This document shows, piece after piece, positions 8,290-18,600 of a stretch of 64,000 nt of DNA (position 1 is its first letter; each line of letters begins with the position of its first letter). The DNA comes from Fuerstiella sp. (GTDB taxonomy: Bacteria; Planctomycetota; Planctomycetia; Planctomycetales; Planctomycetaceae): contig JAKVAZ010000014.1 in NCBI GenBank assembly GCA_022447225.1, positions 1 to 64,000 on the forward strand, written 5' to 3'. The notes under the pieces were generated by a model. The model worked only from the letters and a program-made list of their open reading frames with translations, did not search any database and was not told the DNA's origin. A program made the translations under genes and the position numbers.

Positions 8290-10484
8290 TGCGTCGTCCG
8301 GGAATTCCTGCCGCGGTTGCTGTCGTTCTGCTGTGGGCCGGTGTCCCCCTGCACGCTGCAGATGTAGTGCAGATTGTGTACGGACTCCATGCACCGGATC
8401 TGCAGCAGTACGCCGCCAGTGAGCTTGGCGGCCAGTTCCAGCGGCTGTTTGACGGGATTCACGTTTCCGTTGTGGAGAGTCCGACGAATGTTGCCGGGAC
8501 GACGGTCTTTGTCGGAAGTCCGCAGACCAATCCGCACGTGGCCCGATTGTGTTCGGACTGGCCGGACATGTCCGACCAGGGAATCGTAATTCGGTCCGTT
8601 CCTGATCATCGCAGTTATGTTGTCGGCGGTGGCAGTCCGGTGGCGACGATGTGGGCGGCTTACGAACTGGGGTATCGGCTGGGGATTCGTTACCTGCCGC
8701 GAGGTGACCTGTTCCCGCCAAAGAAGAAACCGTTTGATCTTCTCGGGATTGAGGTGGTGATGGAGCCGCAGTTGCGTTCCCGCACCTGGCGAACAATCAA
8801 TAATTTTGCCGTCGGACCGGAATCCTGGGGGATCGACGAACATAAACCGTTCCTGCGTCAGCTTGCTAAGATGAAATTCAACCGGGTCATGCTGGCCGTG
8901 TATCCGTGGCAACCTTTCGTGCGCTACAGCTTTGGTGGCGTTGAAAAATCAACAGCGACGCACTGGTTCGATGAGAAGTATCCGCTGGATGGTGATACCG
9001 TCGGAAGCAAAGCATTTGCCGGGAAAAATATTTTTGAGAATCCTGACTTCTCCGGACTGACGACCGTAGACGAACTTCACGAGGCCGGTCGACAGCATAT
9101 GCAGGCGCTGATTGACACGGCTCACCAGCTGGGAATGACCGTCGGCGTAAGCATTGTTCCGGGGGAGTTCCCGCTGGAGTTTCAGCAGGCGCTGCCGGGA
9201 TCCGTCATTGCTCATCAATTGAAGAACTTGACAATCACTGCCGGAAGTGAGCTGGGACCGACCGACAGAACCTTCAGGGATCTGGTGACTGCAAAAATCC
9301 GTGCGTACATTGAAACTTATCCTCAGCTGGACAGACTCTATGTGTCGATGCCGGAGTTTCCAACGTGGGGAGCTCATGCAGAGCAGGCCCTGAAGATGCT
9401 GCAGCAGCGGGGGCTGTCTGCCGAACTGACTCTGGAAAAAGTGCTGCAGCTGGCACGCGATCGCAACGTAATTGTTTCAGGTGATCGGGGTGTACAGGCC
9501 ATTCGCGGAAATCTCGTGGGACTGGCTTTCTTACAGACTCTGTTCGAAGACGACAGTCTGCTGAAGCGGTCAGACGGCAAATCCGTCGAACTGGTGATCG
9601 AGAGTGTTGACCCGGCGTTGTATTCCGCACTGGATCAGGTGATCCCGGAGAATGCCGGAACGCTGAATTTTTTGGACTATACGTCTCGACGATCTGCTGA
9701 AAACCGTCATTTAATTTCGCAGGTGCCGGCAACGAAGGTTTCCAGCGAACTGATCATGACACTGGCCGATGACAACGTTGGTATTCTGCCGCAGTCATCC
9801 GTTAAGAGCCTGAGTACACTTGTGGATGTCATTCAACAGCACAGCTGGGCGGGGTATTCAACCCGCTACTGGATACCGGGAGAGCTCGACCCTGCAATTT
9901 ATTTTCTGGCCCGGGCGGCCTGGGACAAACAACTCAGCGGTGAACAGGCGGTTCGTGAACTGTGGACAACAGCCACCGGGAACAAGGCCGCTGCCGACCG
10001 TCTCTGGAAGGCATGGGAGCATCTGGAAACAGCGACCGATCTGATCGACAGGCATGCGATCGGATTCGCGTTTCCGGTCCCGGGGATGATGATGAAGCAC
10101 TACCGTGCGGAGCCGATCCCGGAATGGTGGTCGGAGGCGACCGAAGAGTATACACAGTACATGATTGAGCTGTACCGTGCTCAGGGAGCGATTGACGGTG
10201 ATGCCAGGCCGATTCTGTTTTACTATGCAAAGCGGGGCGAATATGTCCTGGAGTATTTTGCAGCCGTTAAAGCAGTGAGAGAGGCTGCTATTGCGCGTGA
10301 GGCCGGTGACACGGACCGTGCCATGGAATACCTGGAAACCGCGCTTGAGCAAACCTACAACTGCATCAACACCTTGGCGGATGTGGCTCGCGATCAAAGT
10401 GACCGCGGGGTGATTGCTGTGCTGAATGCCTATGCGTATCGACCACTGCTGGCCGAGTACGAAAAACTGGCGGAGGCCGAATAG
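8289..10484 (+). CDS. Secreted glycosidase-like protein (alpha-glucuronidase N-terminal type)
   Basis: A 731-residue exported protein with a signal peptide ending near PLHAAD. Residues about 25-130 resemble the small domain found before the barrel in GH67/GH115-like enzymes, including the segment GTTVFVGSP and the stretch YVVGGGSP...AAYELGYRLGIRYL. A barrel-like region follows (LRQLAKMKFNRVML, MQALIDTAHQLGMTVGVSIVP, LDRLYVSMPEF), then a helical C-terminus. A polysaccharide-degrading role fits planctomycete biology but the catalytic residues and substrate cannot be fixed from the sequence. The ATG overlaps the stop of the PQQ gene by one base and has GAGGA at 8278-8282, so it is the second gene of that operon. 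Confidence 0.65.
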   Translation: MRRPGIPAAVAVVLLWAGVPLHAADVVQIVYGLHAPDLQQYAASELGGQFQRLFDGIHVSVVESPTNVAGTTVFVGSPQTNPHVARLCSDWPDMSDQGIVIRSVPDHRSYVVGGGSPVATMWAAYELGYRLGIRYLPRGDLFPPKKKPFDLLGIEVVMEPQLRSRTWRTINNFAVGPESWGIDEHKPFLRQLAKMKFNRVMLAVYPWQPFVRYSFGGVEKSTATHWFDEKYPLDGDTVGSKAFAGKNIFENPDFSGLTTVDELHEAGRQHMQALIDTAHQLGMTVGVSIVPGEFPLEFQQALPGSVIAHQLKNLTITAGSELGPTDRTFRDLVTAKIRAYIETYPQLDRLYVSMPEFPTWGAHAEQALKMLQQRGLSAELTLEKVLQLARDRNVIVSGDRGVQAIRGNLVGLAFLQTLFEDDSLLKRSDGKSVELVIESVDPALYSALDQVIPENAGTLNFLDYTSRRSAENRHLISQVPATKVSSELIMTLADDNVGILPQSSVKSLSTLVDVIQQHSWAGYSTRYWIPGELDPAIYFLARAAWDKQLSGEQAVRELWTTATGNKAAADRLWKAWEHLETATDLIDRHAIGFAFPVPGMMMKHYRAEPIPEWWSEATEEYTQYMIELYRAQGAIDGDARPILFYYAKRGEYVLEYFAAVKAVREAAIAREAGDTDRAMEYLETALEQTYNCINTLADVARDQSDRGVIAVLNAYAYRPLLAEYEKLAEAE

Positions 10485-10587
10485 GCAGTTTTAAATTTCC
10501 GGATTTTCAGTGGATGTACACCAGTCGCATGTCTGGTCGGATCAGGAAACACAGGCAGGACATTTCAGCCTGTCGCGTCCGGAGCAT

Positions 10588-11742
10588 TCACACGTTGCGA
10601 AGAATTCGGTGCCGGGCAATCATCCAGCGATCAGTTTCAGCTCCGTTCTGAATGACAATCGCTGATTCGTGGAGAGCGACCGTTGGGCAGATGTGGACCG
10701 GAAACGCAAACAGCAGGTCACCGGACGCATATTGATCCGCATGTTCCGTCGTGACGGTGAGATGTTCCTCGTTATGGATGATGGCCTGTGCATCCGGCAG
10801 GTCAGACAGTATGGCCCGAAAGTCGGCCGGTGGATCTGCGGCAATGGCTTTATGGCCGACATCCAGAGTCAACTGGCCGGGCACAGCACTGCTGACCACC
10901 CGGGTTGCCACCGCCGCGGCAACCTCAAATGACAGATCAGGACATTTGCGGCCGTAGCCCACGTCATGCAGGGTGCAGGTACCCGGACTCAGGCGGATTT
11001 GCGGATTTTCGAATTGAGCATAAACCGGAAAGGACGGGGTACCACCACACAGCAATTCAGGGACCGGCAGACCTGCCGACTCCAGCCGCTTGACCAGACT
11101 CTCCACTGGTTGCCATGCCTTTTGCACGGCCGCTGTTCGTTCATCGGGATCAGTCTGGTGGTGATGGCCGTCGTAGATGTGTAGTCCTGCCGGATGAACT
11201 CCGTTCAGACTTTGTACGAGTGCATACAGAGATTCTGCGTTTGGGGAATCCGGAGCGATTCCGGTTCGGTGCAGTCCCACATCAAGGTCAATCATAACTC
11301 CCAGTGAGATACCGGCAGCCGATGACTCGTCGGATAGCTGACGGATCGGCCCTTCTGCATCAGCCGTAATACTGATTTTTACCTGCGGATGCGCCGTGAC
11401 AACCCGCTGCAGCTGTGTCAGGGACGGACCAACCGGATTACCTGCGAGAACAACGTCTTCGGCCCCGGAGCGACAGAGCATGTCGACTTCAACAACAGTA
11501 GAAGCCTTGTGCTGAGTCACTCCCGCTGCCACAAGCCGCTGAGCAACTTGGATCATCTTGTGTGTCTTGCAGTGCGGCCTGAGTCGTTTCGCATCTCCGG
11601 CGATCTGCACGATACGTGCAATGTTGGCATCGATGCGTTCCGGCCACACCAGCAATGAGGGAGTGATCAAGTCACGGGCCGTGTCGGCATTCAGTTTGGG
11701 GGTCTGGACTAACACGGCCGGGAGTCTCCCAAAAACAGTCAC
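10588..11742 (-). CDS. PLP-dependent D-threonine aldolase / D-serine dehydratase family
   Basis: Fold-type III PLP enzyme of the DTA/DSD family, which cleaves D-3-hydroxy amino acids or dehydrates D-serine. It begins with the alanine-racemase-like barrel segment TPSLLVWPERIDANI and has the PLP lysine motif RPHCKTHK. Barrel strands such as GVMIDLDVGLHRTG follow. A C-terminal beta domain contains DVGHKA, EEHLTV and HICPT, the His/Cys pair that binds the divalent metal. GTG 11742 is preferred because GAGGTG (11754-11749) sits six bases upstream and the resulting 384 residues match the family. A GTG at 11814 would overlap infC by 14 bases but lacks a ribosome site. It lies directly downstream of infC and probably shares its transcript. 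Substrate preference is undetermined. Confidence 0.85.
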   Translation of the reverse strand: MTVFGRLPAVLVQTPKLNADTARDLITPSLLVWPERIDANIARIVQIAGDAKRLRPHCKTHKMIQVAQRLVAAGVTQHKASTVVEVDMLCRSGAEDVVLAGNPVGPSLTQLQRVVTAHPQVKISITADAEGPIRQLSDESSAAGISLGVMIDLDVGLHRTGIAPDSPNAESLYALVQSLNGVHPAGLHIYDGHHHQTDPDERTAAVQKAWQPVESLVKRLESAGLPVPELLCGGTPSFPVYAQFENPQIRLSPGTCTLHDVGYGRKCPDLSFEVAAAVATRVVSSAVPGQLTLDVGHKAIAADPPADFRAILSDLPDAQAIIHNEEHLTVTTEHADQYASGDLLFAFPVHICPTVALHESAIVIQNGAETDRWMIARHRILRNV

Positions 11743-11800
11743 ACGACCCACCTCGGGTAACCGGGATGGTGTGTGTTCAACGTTGGCAAAAACGATGCGG

Positions 11801-12346
11801 TTACTTTGCGGCACCCAGAGGTGACAGCATGACGGACATCATGCGACCGCTTTCCATCCGGGGCGACTGTTCCACGCTGGCAACATCTTCAAGTGACTTA
11901 ATGATTTCTTCAAGCATTTCACGGCCACGATCATGATGGGCATTTTCGCGACCACGGAACATGACGTTGATTTTCACTTTGTCACGACGTCCCAGGAATT
12001 CCCGAGCTTTGTTGACCTTTACGTCAATGTCGTGCTGACCTGTCTTGGCCCGCAGACGCAGCTGCTTGAGTTGTGTTTTGTGCTGTTTACCGCCACCAGT
12101 TTTCTTTTGCCGTTCGTACAGCACTTTACCGTAGTTCATGATACGGCATACCGGTGGTCGCGCATCGGGACTCACTTCAACCAGGTCGAGACCTTGTTCC
12201 TGTGAGATTTGCAGAGCCTGTTCTGTCTCCATTTCTCCCAGCATTTCCCCATCAGAATTGACGACCCGAATGGGCGAAATGCGAATTCGATCATTCATCC
12301 TGGGCACATCACGTTGTGGAACCGGGGTTGGACGAAAACGTTTAAT
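11801..12346 (-). CDS. infC: Translation initiation factor IF-3, ATT start
   Basis: IF-3 binds the 30S subunit, prevents premature 50S joining and proofreads start codons. The N-domain begins [12 protein letters not shown], then comes the linker helix with [14 protein letters not shown], and the C-domain has [25 protein letters not shown] and the typical ending. A start at ATT 12346 is best supported: AGGAGGT at 12357-12351 is five bases upstream, whereas the first GTG (12307) has no ribosome site. This gives 181 residues. A rare AUU start allows IF-3 to repress its own translation in other bacteria, so the same feedback is likely here. Unusually, the gene is not followed by rpmI-rplT but by a PLP-enzyme gene. 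Confidence 0.95.
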   Translation of the reverse strand: MKRFRPTPVPQRDVPRMNDRIRISPIRVVNSDGEMLGEMETEQALQISQEQGLDLVEVSPDARPPVCRIMNYGKVLYERQKKTGGGKQHKTQLKQLRLRAKTGQHDIDVKVNKAREFLGRRDKVKINVMFRGRENAHHDRGREMLEEIIKSLEDVASVEQSPRMESGRMMSVMLSPLGAAK

Positions 12347-12357
12347 GGTTACCTCCT
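12344..12357 (-). promoter_or_regulatory. infC ribosome-binding site with ATT start codon
   Basis: On the minus strand AGGAGGT (12357-12351) is followed by AACC and the codon ATT (12346-12344). The ATT is in frame with the IF-3 domain through 13 stop-free codons. No ATG, GTG or TTG lies at proper spacing from this strong site. The pairing of a near-perfect Shine-Dalgarno sequence with a weak start codon is the signature of infC autoregulation. Confidence 0.85.
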
Positions 12358-12801
12358 CAAAACAACTTGGAAAAATCTACCTGTCAGCCGTGGATTTTCT
12401 TCAACAGTTCCTGGCCCGGGCTGAAGACGCACTCTACTGACCCAACATCACCGGATGAACCGTACAACCGGATCCGAAAACATATCCCGCTGAGCACAGC
12501 CGGCTGCTGATGGCTCAATGGTAACAACCGCAGATACTAAGAAAAAACTGAACCGTGATCCAAGTCTCTCATCGTCAGATTCGTCTTTGTTCTCTGGAAT
12601 TCTCCTAAGGTGGCGGCTGCAGTCCGGTCATTATGGATGTGGTTGTCACTTCTGTCTCCGGATGATACTCCGCTGACGGTTCAACTGTCTGGTGCCGGTC
12701 CTGACCGTAATGTGTGACTGATGTCCGCGTATCTGTGGCGAAACACCGGTTCAGGTGCCAAAATGAAGTACCACTGTACTGAAGGATACGGGTATACGGT
12801 T
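12347..12801. other. Divergent region between infC and acyl-CoA dehydrogenase
   Basis: Apart from the infC ribosome site there is no recognised gene or RNA. The region should contain the infC promoter and leader on the minus strand and the dehydrogenase promoter on the plus strand. The open frame 12721-12801, upstream of the proposed dehydrogenase start, has no family-like sequence. Confidence 0.45.
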
Positions 12802-13887
12802 ATGAGCACCCTCACAGAATCCGAAGCGGTGCAGTCGCTGTTGTCACAACTTGCTGCTGCTCCGTGTTCGGAAGCGATTGATCACTGGCCTGCCGATCGG
12901 CTGCAGGCACTGAATGCTGCCGGCGTCATGAAATGGAACCTGCCCCGGGAGTATGGCGGACTGGGACTGGACGATGTGGCAATGCTTGACGGATATCGCG
13001 TGCTTTCGTCTGCCTGTCTGGTCACCACATTCATTTTGACGCAGCGTAACGCGGCCTGCCGGAGAATTGCGACTTCACGCAACTCGGTTGCTCGTGAATC
13101 TTTGCTGCCCAAGCTTGCCGAAGGTCGTCTGTTCGCGACGGTGGGGATCTCGCATCTGACCACCTCCGGACAGCATCTGACTACTCCTGCAGTGCGGGCT
13201 GAACCTGATGAAGATGGATTTCGTCTGTCCGGGGTTGTGCCCTGGGCAACCGGGGCAGCCCGTGCCGATGTGCTGGTCACAGGCGGACAACTGACTGATG
13301 GGCGGCAGTTGCTGGCCGCCATTTCCACGGAGCGTGAAGGTATCCACGTCAACGAACCTGTGAAACTGATGGCACTCAGTTCATCGCAGACCGGGTCGGT
13401 TCAACTGACCAATGTCCGGGTGAGCCCCCAGGAACTCCTGCATGGTCCGGTACAGGGTGTCATGCGGCAGGCCACAGGTGGTGGTGCCGGGGCTTTGGGG
13501 ACATCGATCCTGGCTCTGGGTGCCACCGAGGGCATGCTGCGACATCTTCGTACAGAAGTGAACCGTCGTCCGGATCTGAGCGAATTTGTGGAACCGTTGA
13601 GCTCCTCTGCTGCCGAGCTGGTCGAGCAGATTTATCGTGCGGCGGTCAGTGATCATTCCGATGGCTCATCCGCACCGGAAGCAGTACGGCGTCAGGCGAA
13701 TTCGCTCGTGCTGCGCACCGCCCAGGCATGGCTGGCGGCAACCAAAGGCGCTGGCTATGTCGCCGGACATGCTGCCGAGCGGGCTGTGCGGGAAAGCATG
13801 TTTTTTCTGGTCTGGAGTTGTCCGCAACCAGTGCTGTCTGCCAATCTTCGCGAGCTTGCCTGTGTTAGTCACTCGCCAGGCTGCTAA
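12802..13887 (+). CDS. Acyl-CoA dehydrogenase family protein
   Basis: FAD-dependent acyl-CoA dehydrogenase-like enzyme of about 361 residues. The N-terminal helical domain includes MKWNLPREYGGLGL. The middle domain has the flavin/substrate segment SGVVPWATGAARAD and the beta strand VQLTNVRVSPQELL. A shortened C-terminal helical bundle follows. ATG 12802 gives a normal N-terminus; in-frame ATGs at 12721 and 12763 would add unrelated residues, and none has a clear Shine-Dalgarno sequence. It is somewhat short, with a reduced C-terminal domain, and the catalytic base cannot be placed with certainty. No electron-transfer flavoprotein or CoA ligase gene is nearby, so its pathway is unknown. Confidence 0.82.
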   Translation: MSTLTESEAVQSLLSQLAAAPCSEAIDHWPADRLQALNAAGVMKWNLPREYGGLGLDDVAMLDGYRVLSSACLVTTFILTQRNAACRRIATSRNSVARESLLPKLAEGRLFATVGISHLTTSGQHLTTPAVRAEPDEDGFRLSGVVPWATGAARADVLVTGGQLTDGRQLLAAISTEREGIHVNEPVKLMALSSSQTGSVQLTNVRVSPQELLHGPVQGVMRQATGGGAGALGTSILALGATEGMLRHLRTEVNRRPDLSEFVEPLSSSAAELVEQIYRAAVSDHSDGSSAPEAVRRQANSLVLRTAQAWLAATKGAGYVAGHAAERAVRESMFFLVWSCPQPVLSANLRELACVSHSPGC

Positions 13888-14175
13888 GGGCTAATGATAG
13901 AAATTTCAGGCCGATTTCTTGTCGGTCGGTTACCCAAACGGTTTTCAGCTGAGTACGTTGGTGTAATTGCTCCGGACACCAGAGGGGAGTGTCAGGAACC
14001 CTGGGAACGGGTGAGGCGTGTGTAGTAAGACGTCAACCGCGTCCGCCGTCTTTGGACAGGGACTGTTGGCGTCCTGGTTTTGCGTTCCCGTGAAGTTCTG
14101 TGATTGGTTCGTTTGTGTCAGGATGACGATCGCCTGATTTCCGTGTTCGGATCAGGAGTTCAGGAGTACTGCACG

Positions 14176-15321
14176 ATGAAGCCGATGTTGCGCACCGGGC
14201 CTCAACGTCAGCGACCAGCGTTCACTTTGATTGAATTGTTGGTTGTCCTGTCCATCATTGCCACCCTGATGATGCTGTTGCTGCCGGCAATCCAGACTGC
14301 ACGTGCCTCGGCTCGTCGGGTCCAGTGTCTGAATCGCATGCGTCAGGTTGGTACCGCGCTGCATGCCTACGCAGCAAAAGACACGAATCAGCAGTTCCCG
14401 CCATACGGGACATGGGGTGATTACAAAGACAGTTCCGGGACCTGGCAACCGGGCGGCTTCTTCGGCCGTCAGCTTAGAAACTGGGTCGTGGAGATCCTGG
14501 CAGAGCTCGACCGCCAGGATCTTTACGATCGCTGGGATCACACTCGGGAGCACGATTCCACATTTAACGGTGCAAATGGACTCTCCAACCGCGATTTGAT
14601 TCGGCAATACGTCTTACCGATTCTGATATGTCCTGCTGACCACACGGCTCAGGACATGCCTGGTGCACTGAGTTACGTGGTGAACGTGGGTTATGCAAAT
14701 ATCGATGGTTCACTGAGTTCTTCCAGTGGCTGGGGGGCGACTAATTATCATAACTTCAACGATCCGGACCTTGATTTGAATGTCAATGGAATAGTGAATG
14801 ATGCTGAGGACCAAAATGTGTTTCGTCGCACTGGAGTCATGTGGCGTGCAGTGCTGGATCGCAGTGGTGACGGAAATCCGACCAAGGCCCTCCCCAGCGC
14901 AAGTCACGGTCCGCACAACATCTACGATGGTCTCAGCAACACAATTTTGGTCACAGAGAACGTGAATGCCGGCGAAAAGCAATTCTGGGGAGATCCTGAT
15001 CCTCGTAATTGCGCCACCGTCTTTCCGATTGATCCGGATACCTCCGGATTCGATTCGTCCAGCTATTTTCTGTCCGCGCCACTTGATCCGGCTCATTCGT
15101 ACGGCGTGATCAACGGAGCACGAGACGGTCCGGAAGGTCAGCGTCCGTTTCCCAATTCGAATCATTCCGGCAGTGTGAATATGGTTTTTTGTGATGGTGC
15201 AGCACGTACGGTCTCTGAGGACCTTGATCTGAACGTTTATGCTCGACTGATGACTCCTGAAGGAGATAAACCTTCGGCGTTTGTGGCGTCTCAGATTCCG
15301 GTAAATGGCGAAAGCTTCTGA
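14176..15321 (+). CDS. DUF1559 protein with prepilin-type N-terminus
   Basis: A planctomycete-type pseudopilin-like protein of 381 residues. The prepilin peptidase/methylation motif is [15 protein letters not shown], followed by a hydrophobic helix, then the DUF1559 body ([16 protein letters not shown]). The C-terminal H-x9-DG motif is [12 protein letters not shown]. The start ATG 14176 is chosen because AGGAG (14162-14166) lies nine bases upstream; an upstream frame from 14104 has no ribosome site. These proteins are exported and processed like type II secretion pseudopilins and occur in many copies per planctomycete genome. Their function is not established. It is a single gene here, with no secretion genes adjacent. 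Confidence 0.92.
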   Translation: MKPMLRTGPQRQRPAFTLIELLVVLSIIATLMMLLLPAIQTARASARRVQCLNRMRQVGTALHAYAAKDTNQQFPPYGTWGDYKDSSGTWQPGGFFGRQLRNWVVEILAELDRQDLYDRWDHTREHDSTFNGANGLSNRDLIRQYVLPILICPADHTAQDMPGALSYVVNVGYANIDGSLSSSSGWGATNYHNFNDPDLDLNVNGIVNDAEDQNVFRRTGVMWRAVLDRSGDGNPTKALPSASHGPHNIYDGLSNTILVTENVNAGEKQFWGDPDPRNCATVFPIDPDTSGFDSSSYFLSAPLDPAHSYGVINGARDGPEGQRPFPNSNHSGSVNMVFCDGAARTVSEDLDLNVYARLMTPEGDKPSAFVASQIPVNGESF

Positions 15322-15606
15322 AAAGTATGCAGTTGGTGTGATTTTGGCCCCGGTATGAACTCATAAGTTTCCGGCAGGATAATCCTGATCGGTCGCTGTG
15401 TTGATATAAATCGGGAGTGCTTTTCGAATTCACACTGTGGTAAGACTTTGACCGTTCGGGTTTCGATCTACGATAGAACAAACCGGGGGTGGTTGGTCTG
15501 CCATAAACAGGCAGTGTCCATGGACCCTCCCGAAAGATCCGGGCTGTCAGGATCACCGGGGGAAAGACTCCGGCGTTTCCGGACCTGCTGAATCACGGGC
15601 ATCACC

Positions 15607-18600
15607 ATGGTCTCTCCTGTCCTTCGCAGTACGTTGTACTACCGTCGAGTCAACATCGTCGTGGCACTGGCTGTGGCCATTTCCACAGCAGCTATTGGCG
15701 GAGCAATGATCGTCGGGGATTCAGTCCGTCACAGTTTGCGAGAGATGACCCGACAGCGTCTTGGAAAAGTGACTCACGTTATTCACGGTCGATTTGTTCG
15801 GGAACAACTGGCTTCTGACATCGCAAAGCATTCCGGTGCGCAGGTTGCTCCGGCAGTGATGGTGTCTGCCGGACTGGAACTGCATCAGGGAACCGAGACC
15901 CGTCGAGCAGGTTCTGTGACTGTCACCGGAGTCGGTGAACGGGCCTGGAATCTGCTGGAGGCAGCCGGGATATCCGTTCCTGCGGACAATGAGATCGTCC
16001 TGGGGTTTCGGACCGCCCGTGAGCTGCATGCCCGGTCCGGTGATAGTGTTTCGGTCTGGGTTGAGTTGCCGTCGGCGATTCCCCGCGACAGTCTGCTCGG
16101 TGAACGTGAAGAAATCTCTGCCGAGCTTCAGTTTGTTGTACGAGACATCCTGCCTGAAACAGCCGGAGCTTCGCGGTTTACACTGAACCCTGCACAACAG
16201 CTGGCAAAGAATGCATTTGTGTCTCTGCAAACTCTGCAGGAACGGCTGGAAATTCAGAGGACGGAACGTAGTCGGCGCAATCCAACGGCAAAACCTGCTT
16301 TGGTCAACACGTTGCTGATTCATGATGAAGCCGCCAAGCGAACAGAAGGCACACTGAACGAGGCTGTGAGTGAAAGTGTGACGATGGCCGACTTCGGATT
16401 ACGTGTGCGTGTCGACACGGGCCGCGGTTATCTTTCCGCCGAAACCGACCGAATGATTCTGGAACCGGCCGTTGCCGACAGTATCGTGACCACGGCGCGG
16501 CAGTTGGGCTTGAATACAGCTCCAACACTGGTTTATCTGATCAATGAGTTCGCTGCCGAAGATCGTGACCATCCTGATGAACGATATTCAATGTATACGA
16601 TTGTCGCGGGGCTGCCGCATGATGCTGCTCCGCCTCTGGGGCCGATTGGCAACCGGCAACCGGCCGAAGATGAAATAATTTTGTCCGAATGGCTCAGCGA
16701 TGACCTGAAGGTTGAAACAGGAGACAGAATTACGGCCCGCTGGCACGAAGTCGGCAGTCATGGAGAACTTCCTGAAGTCAAAAAAATATTCAGGGTTGCC
16801 GGGGTCATTCCTGCAGATGATTCGGTGAGTATCGACCGGGGACTGACTCCCACTATCCGCGGCGTCACGGATGTGGAATCATTCAGTGACTGGGATCAGC
16901 CGTTTGAAATGGAAACGAACCGGATCACAGGACGCGATGATGCATGGTGGGATGAACACCGGGCGACACCCAAGGCCTTTGTTTCACTGCAAACCGCACA
17001 GAATCTGTGGAGCAGTCGGTTTGGGTGGGTAACATCGATTCGAATTGCCGCCAGCATTCATCCGCTGCCGGAAGGTCGACTGCGGGTGATTGCTGATAAG
17101 CTTTCTGAGTTGGTTCCTTCTCAATGTGACCTGGCAGCAGTCGGCCTGGCTCCACTGGCCGTACTGGAGTCGGGCCTTCAGGCGGCGAACGGGGCCAATG
17201 ACTTCACACAACTGTTTGGCGGGTTCAGTTTTTTCCTGATCCTGTCCGCCGTTATCCTCACCTCACTGATGTTTCGTCTGGGCATTCAGCAGCGCATCAG
17301 CCAGGCGGGTTTGCTGCATTCCGCCGGATGGACGCCTGGTGCTGTCCGCCGGTTTTTTCTGGGTGAAGGTCTGCTGGTTGCTCTGGCTGGTGCCGTGCTG
17401 GGATCCATGCTGGCCGTTGGCTTTGCAAAACTAATGGTTTACGGACTCACCACCTGGTGGATCGGAGCGATTGGTACACACGATCTGCTGCTTGAGATCC
17501 GATGGTTACGACTTTTGATTGCGGCAATAATCTCACTGGGCCTGGCCGCCGGCGTCATTCGAATGGCCGTGGCAGGGCTGCGCCGTTCATCTGTTCGGCA
17601 GCTATTGAGTGGAATGACTTCAGAAAGGCCAGGCCTCAGACGATCGGGTGGAATGAAACTGATCATGGTGGTGTCGTTACTCAGTGGAATCCTGTTGCCG
17701 GCCGTGTCTGCGGGGGGCCTGCTTCCCGGCGGTGAGGCTTTCGGTGGACTGACCTGGAACATGGTGGCGTTCTTTCTGGGGGGAAGTTCGTGTCTGACCG
17801 GGGGACTGATGCTGTTGCGTCACAGGTTGCAGGCCGTGGCGATGCCGGGTGACGAACGCACGATTAGAAGTCTGTCTGGTTTTGCAGTAGCCAACGCAGC
17901 ACGCAGTCCTGGGCGAAGTTTGATGACGACCGCACTCATTGCCAGCGCGACATTTTTGATAGTGGCGGTGGCGGCCGGCCGGCGGAATCCTCAGTCGGAA
18001 ACTCCGGACATCAAATCCGGAAACGGTGGTTTCCGACTTATTGCCGAATCATCCCAGCCTCTTTTGAAGGATATCAATTCACCGGAGGGTCGCGCTGCAT
18101 TGAACCTTGAAGACTCGTATGTGCAAGCAGGGCTCGATGAAGTCTGTTCGATTTATTCTTTTGCTGTTCGTCCCGGTGAAGATGCCAGCTGTGTCAACCT
18201 GTATCAAACACACCTGCCAACGCTGCTCGGCGCATCCGGGCGATTTATCGATCGGGGGGGATTTCGATTTGCTGACACACCGGGAAAAAATCCATGGAGT
18301 CTGCTTCAGGACTCGCCGGATTCTTCCGGTGGACTGCCGCTGTATCCGGTGATTGGTGACATGAACACCCTGCGATACAGCCTGAAGAAGAACATCGGTG
18401 ATGTGATTGCATTTCCCGACGATCAAAATCCGACTGCAAAGTTACAGGTTGTGGGAATGCTGGACGGCAGCCTGTTTCAGGGAGTGCTGCTGCTGACTCG
18501 TGAAAATCTGCAGAAACTGGATCCCGGGGTGACGGGATACCGATACTTTCTGGCAGAGACTCACTCCGCCGCACAGGCAGATGCGCTGGCCGGGCTGCTT

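Noticed and set aside
8092-8912. Overlapping minus-strand frames of 215-234 codons over the PQQ/glycosidase junction
   Set aside because: Biased composition, no domain, and they oppose two genes with signal peptides.
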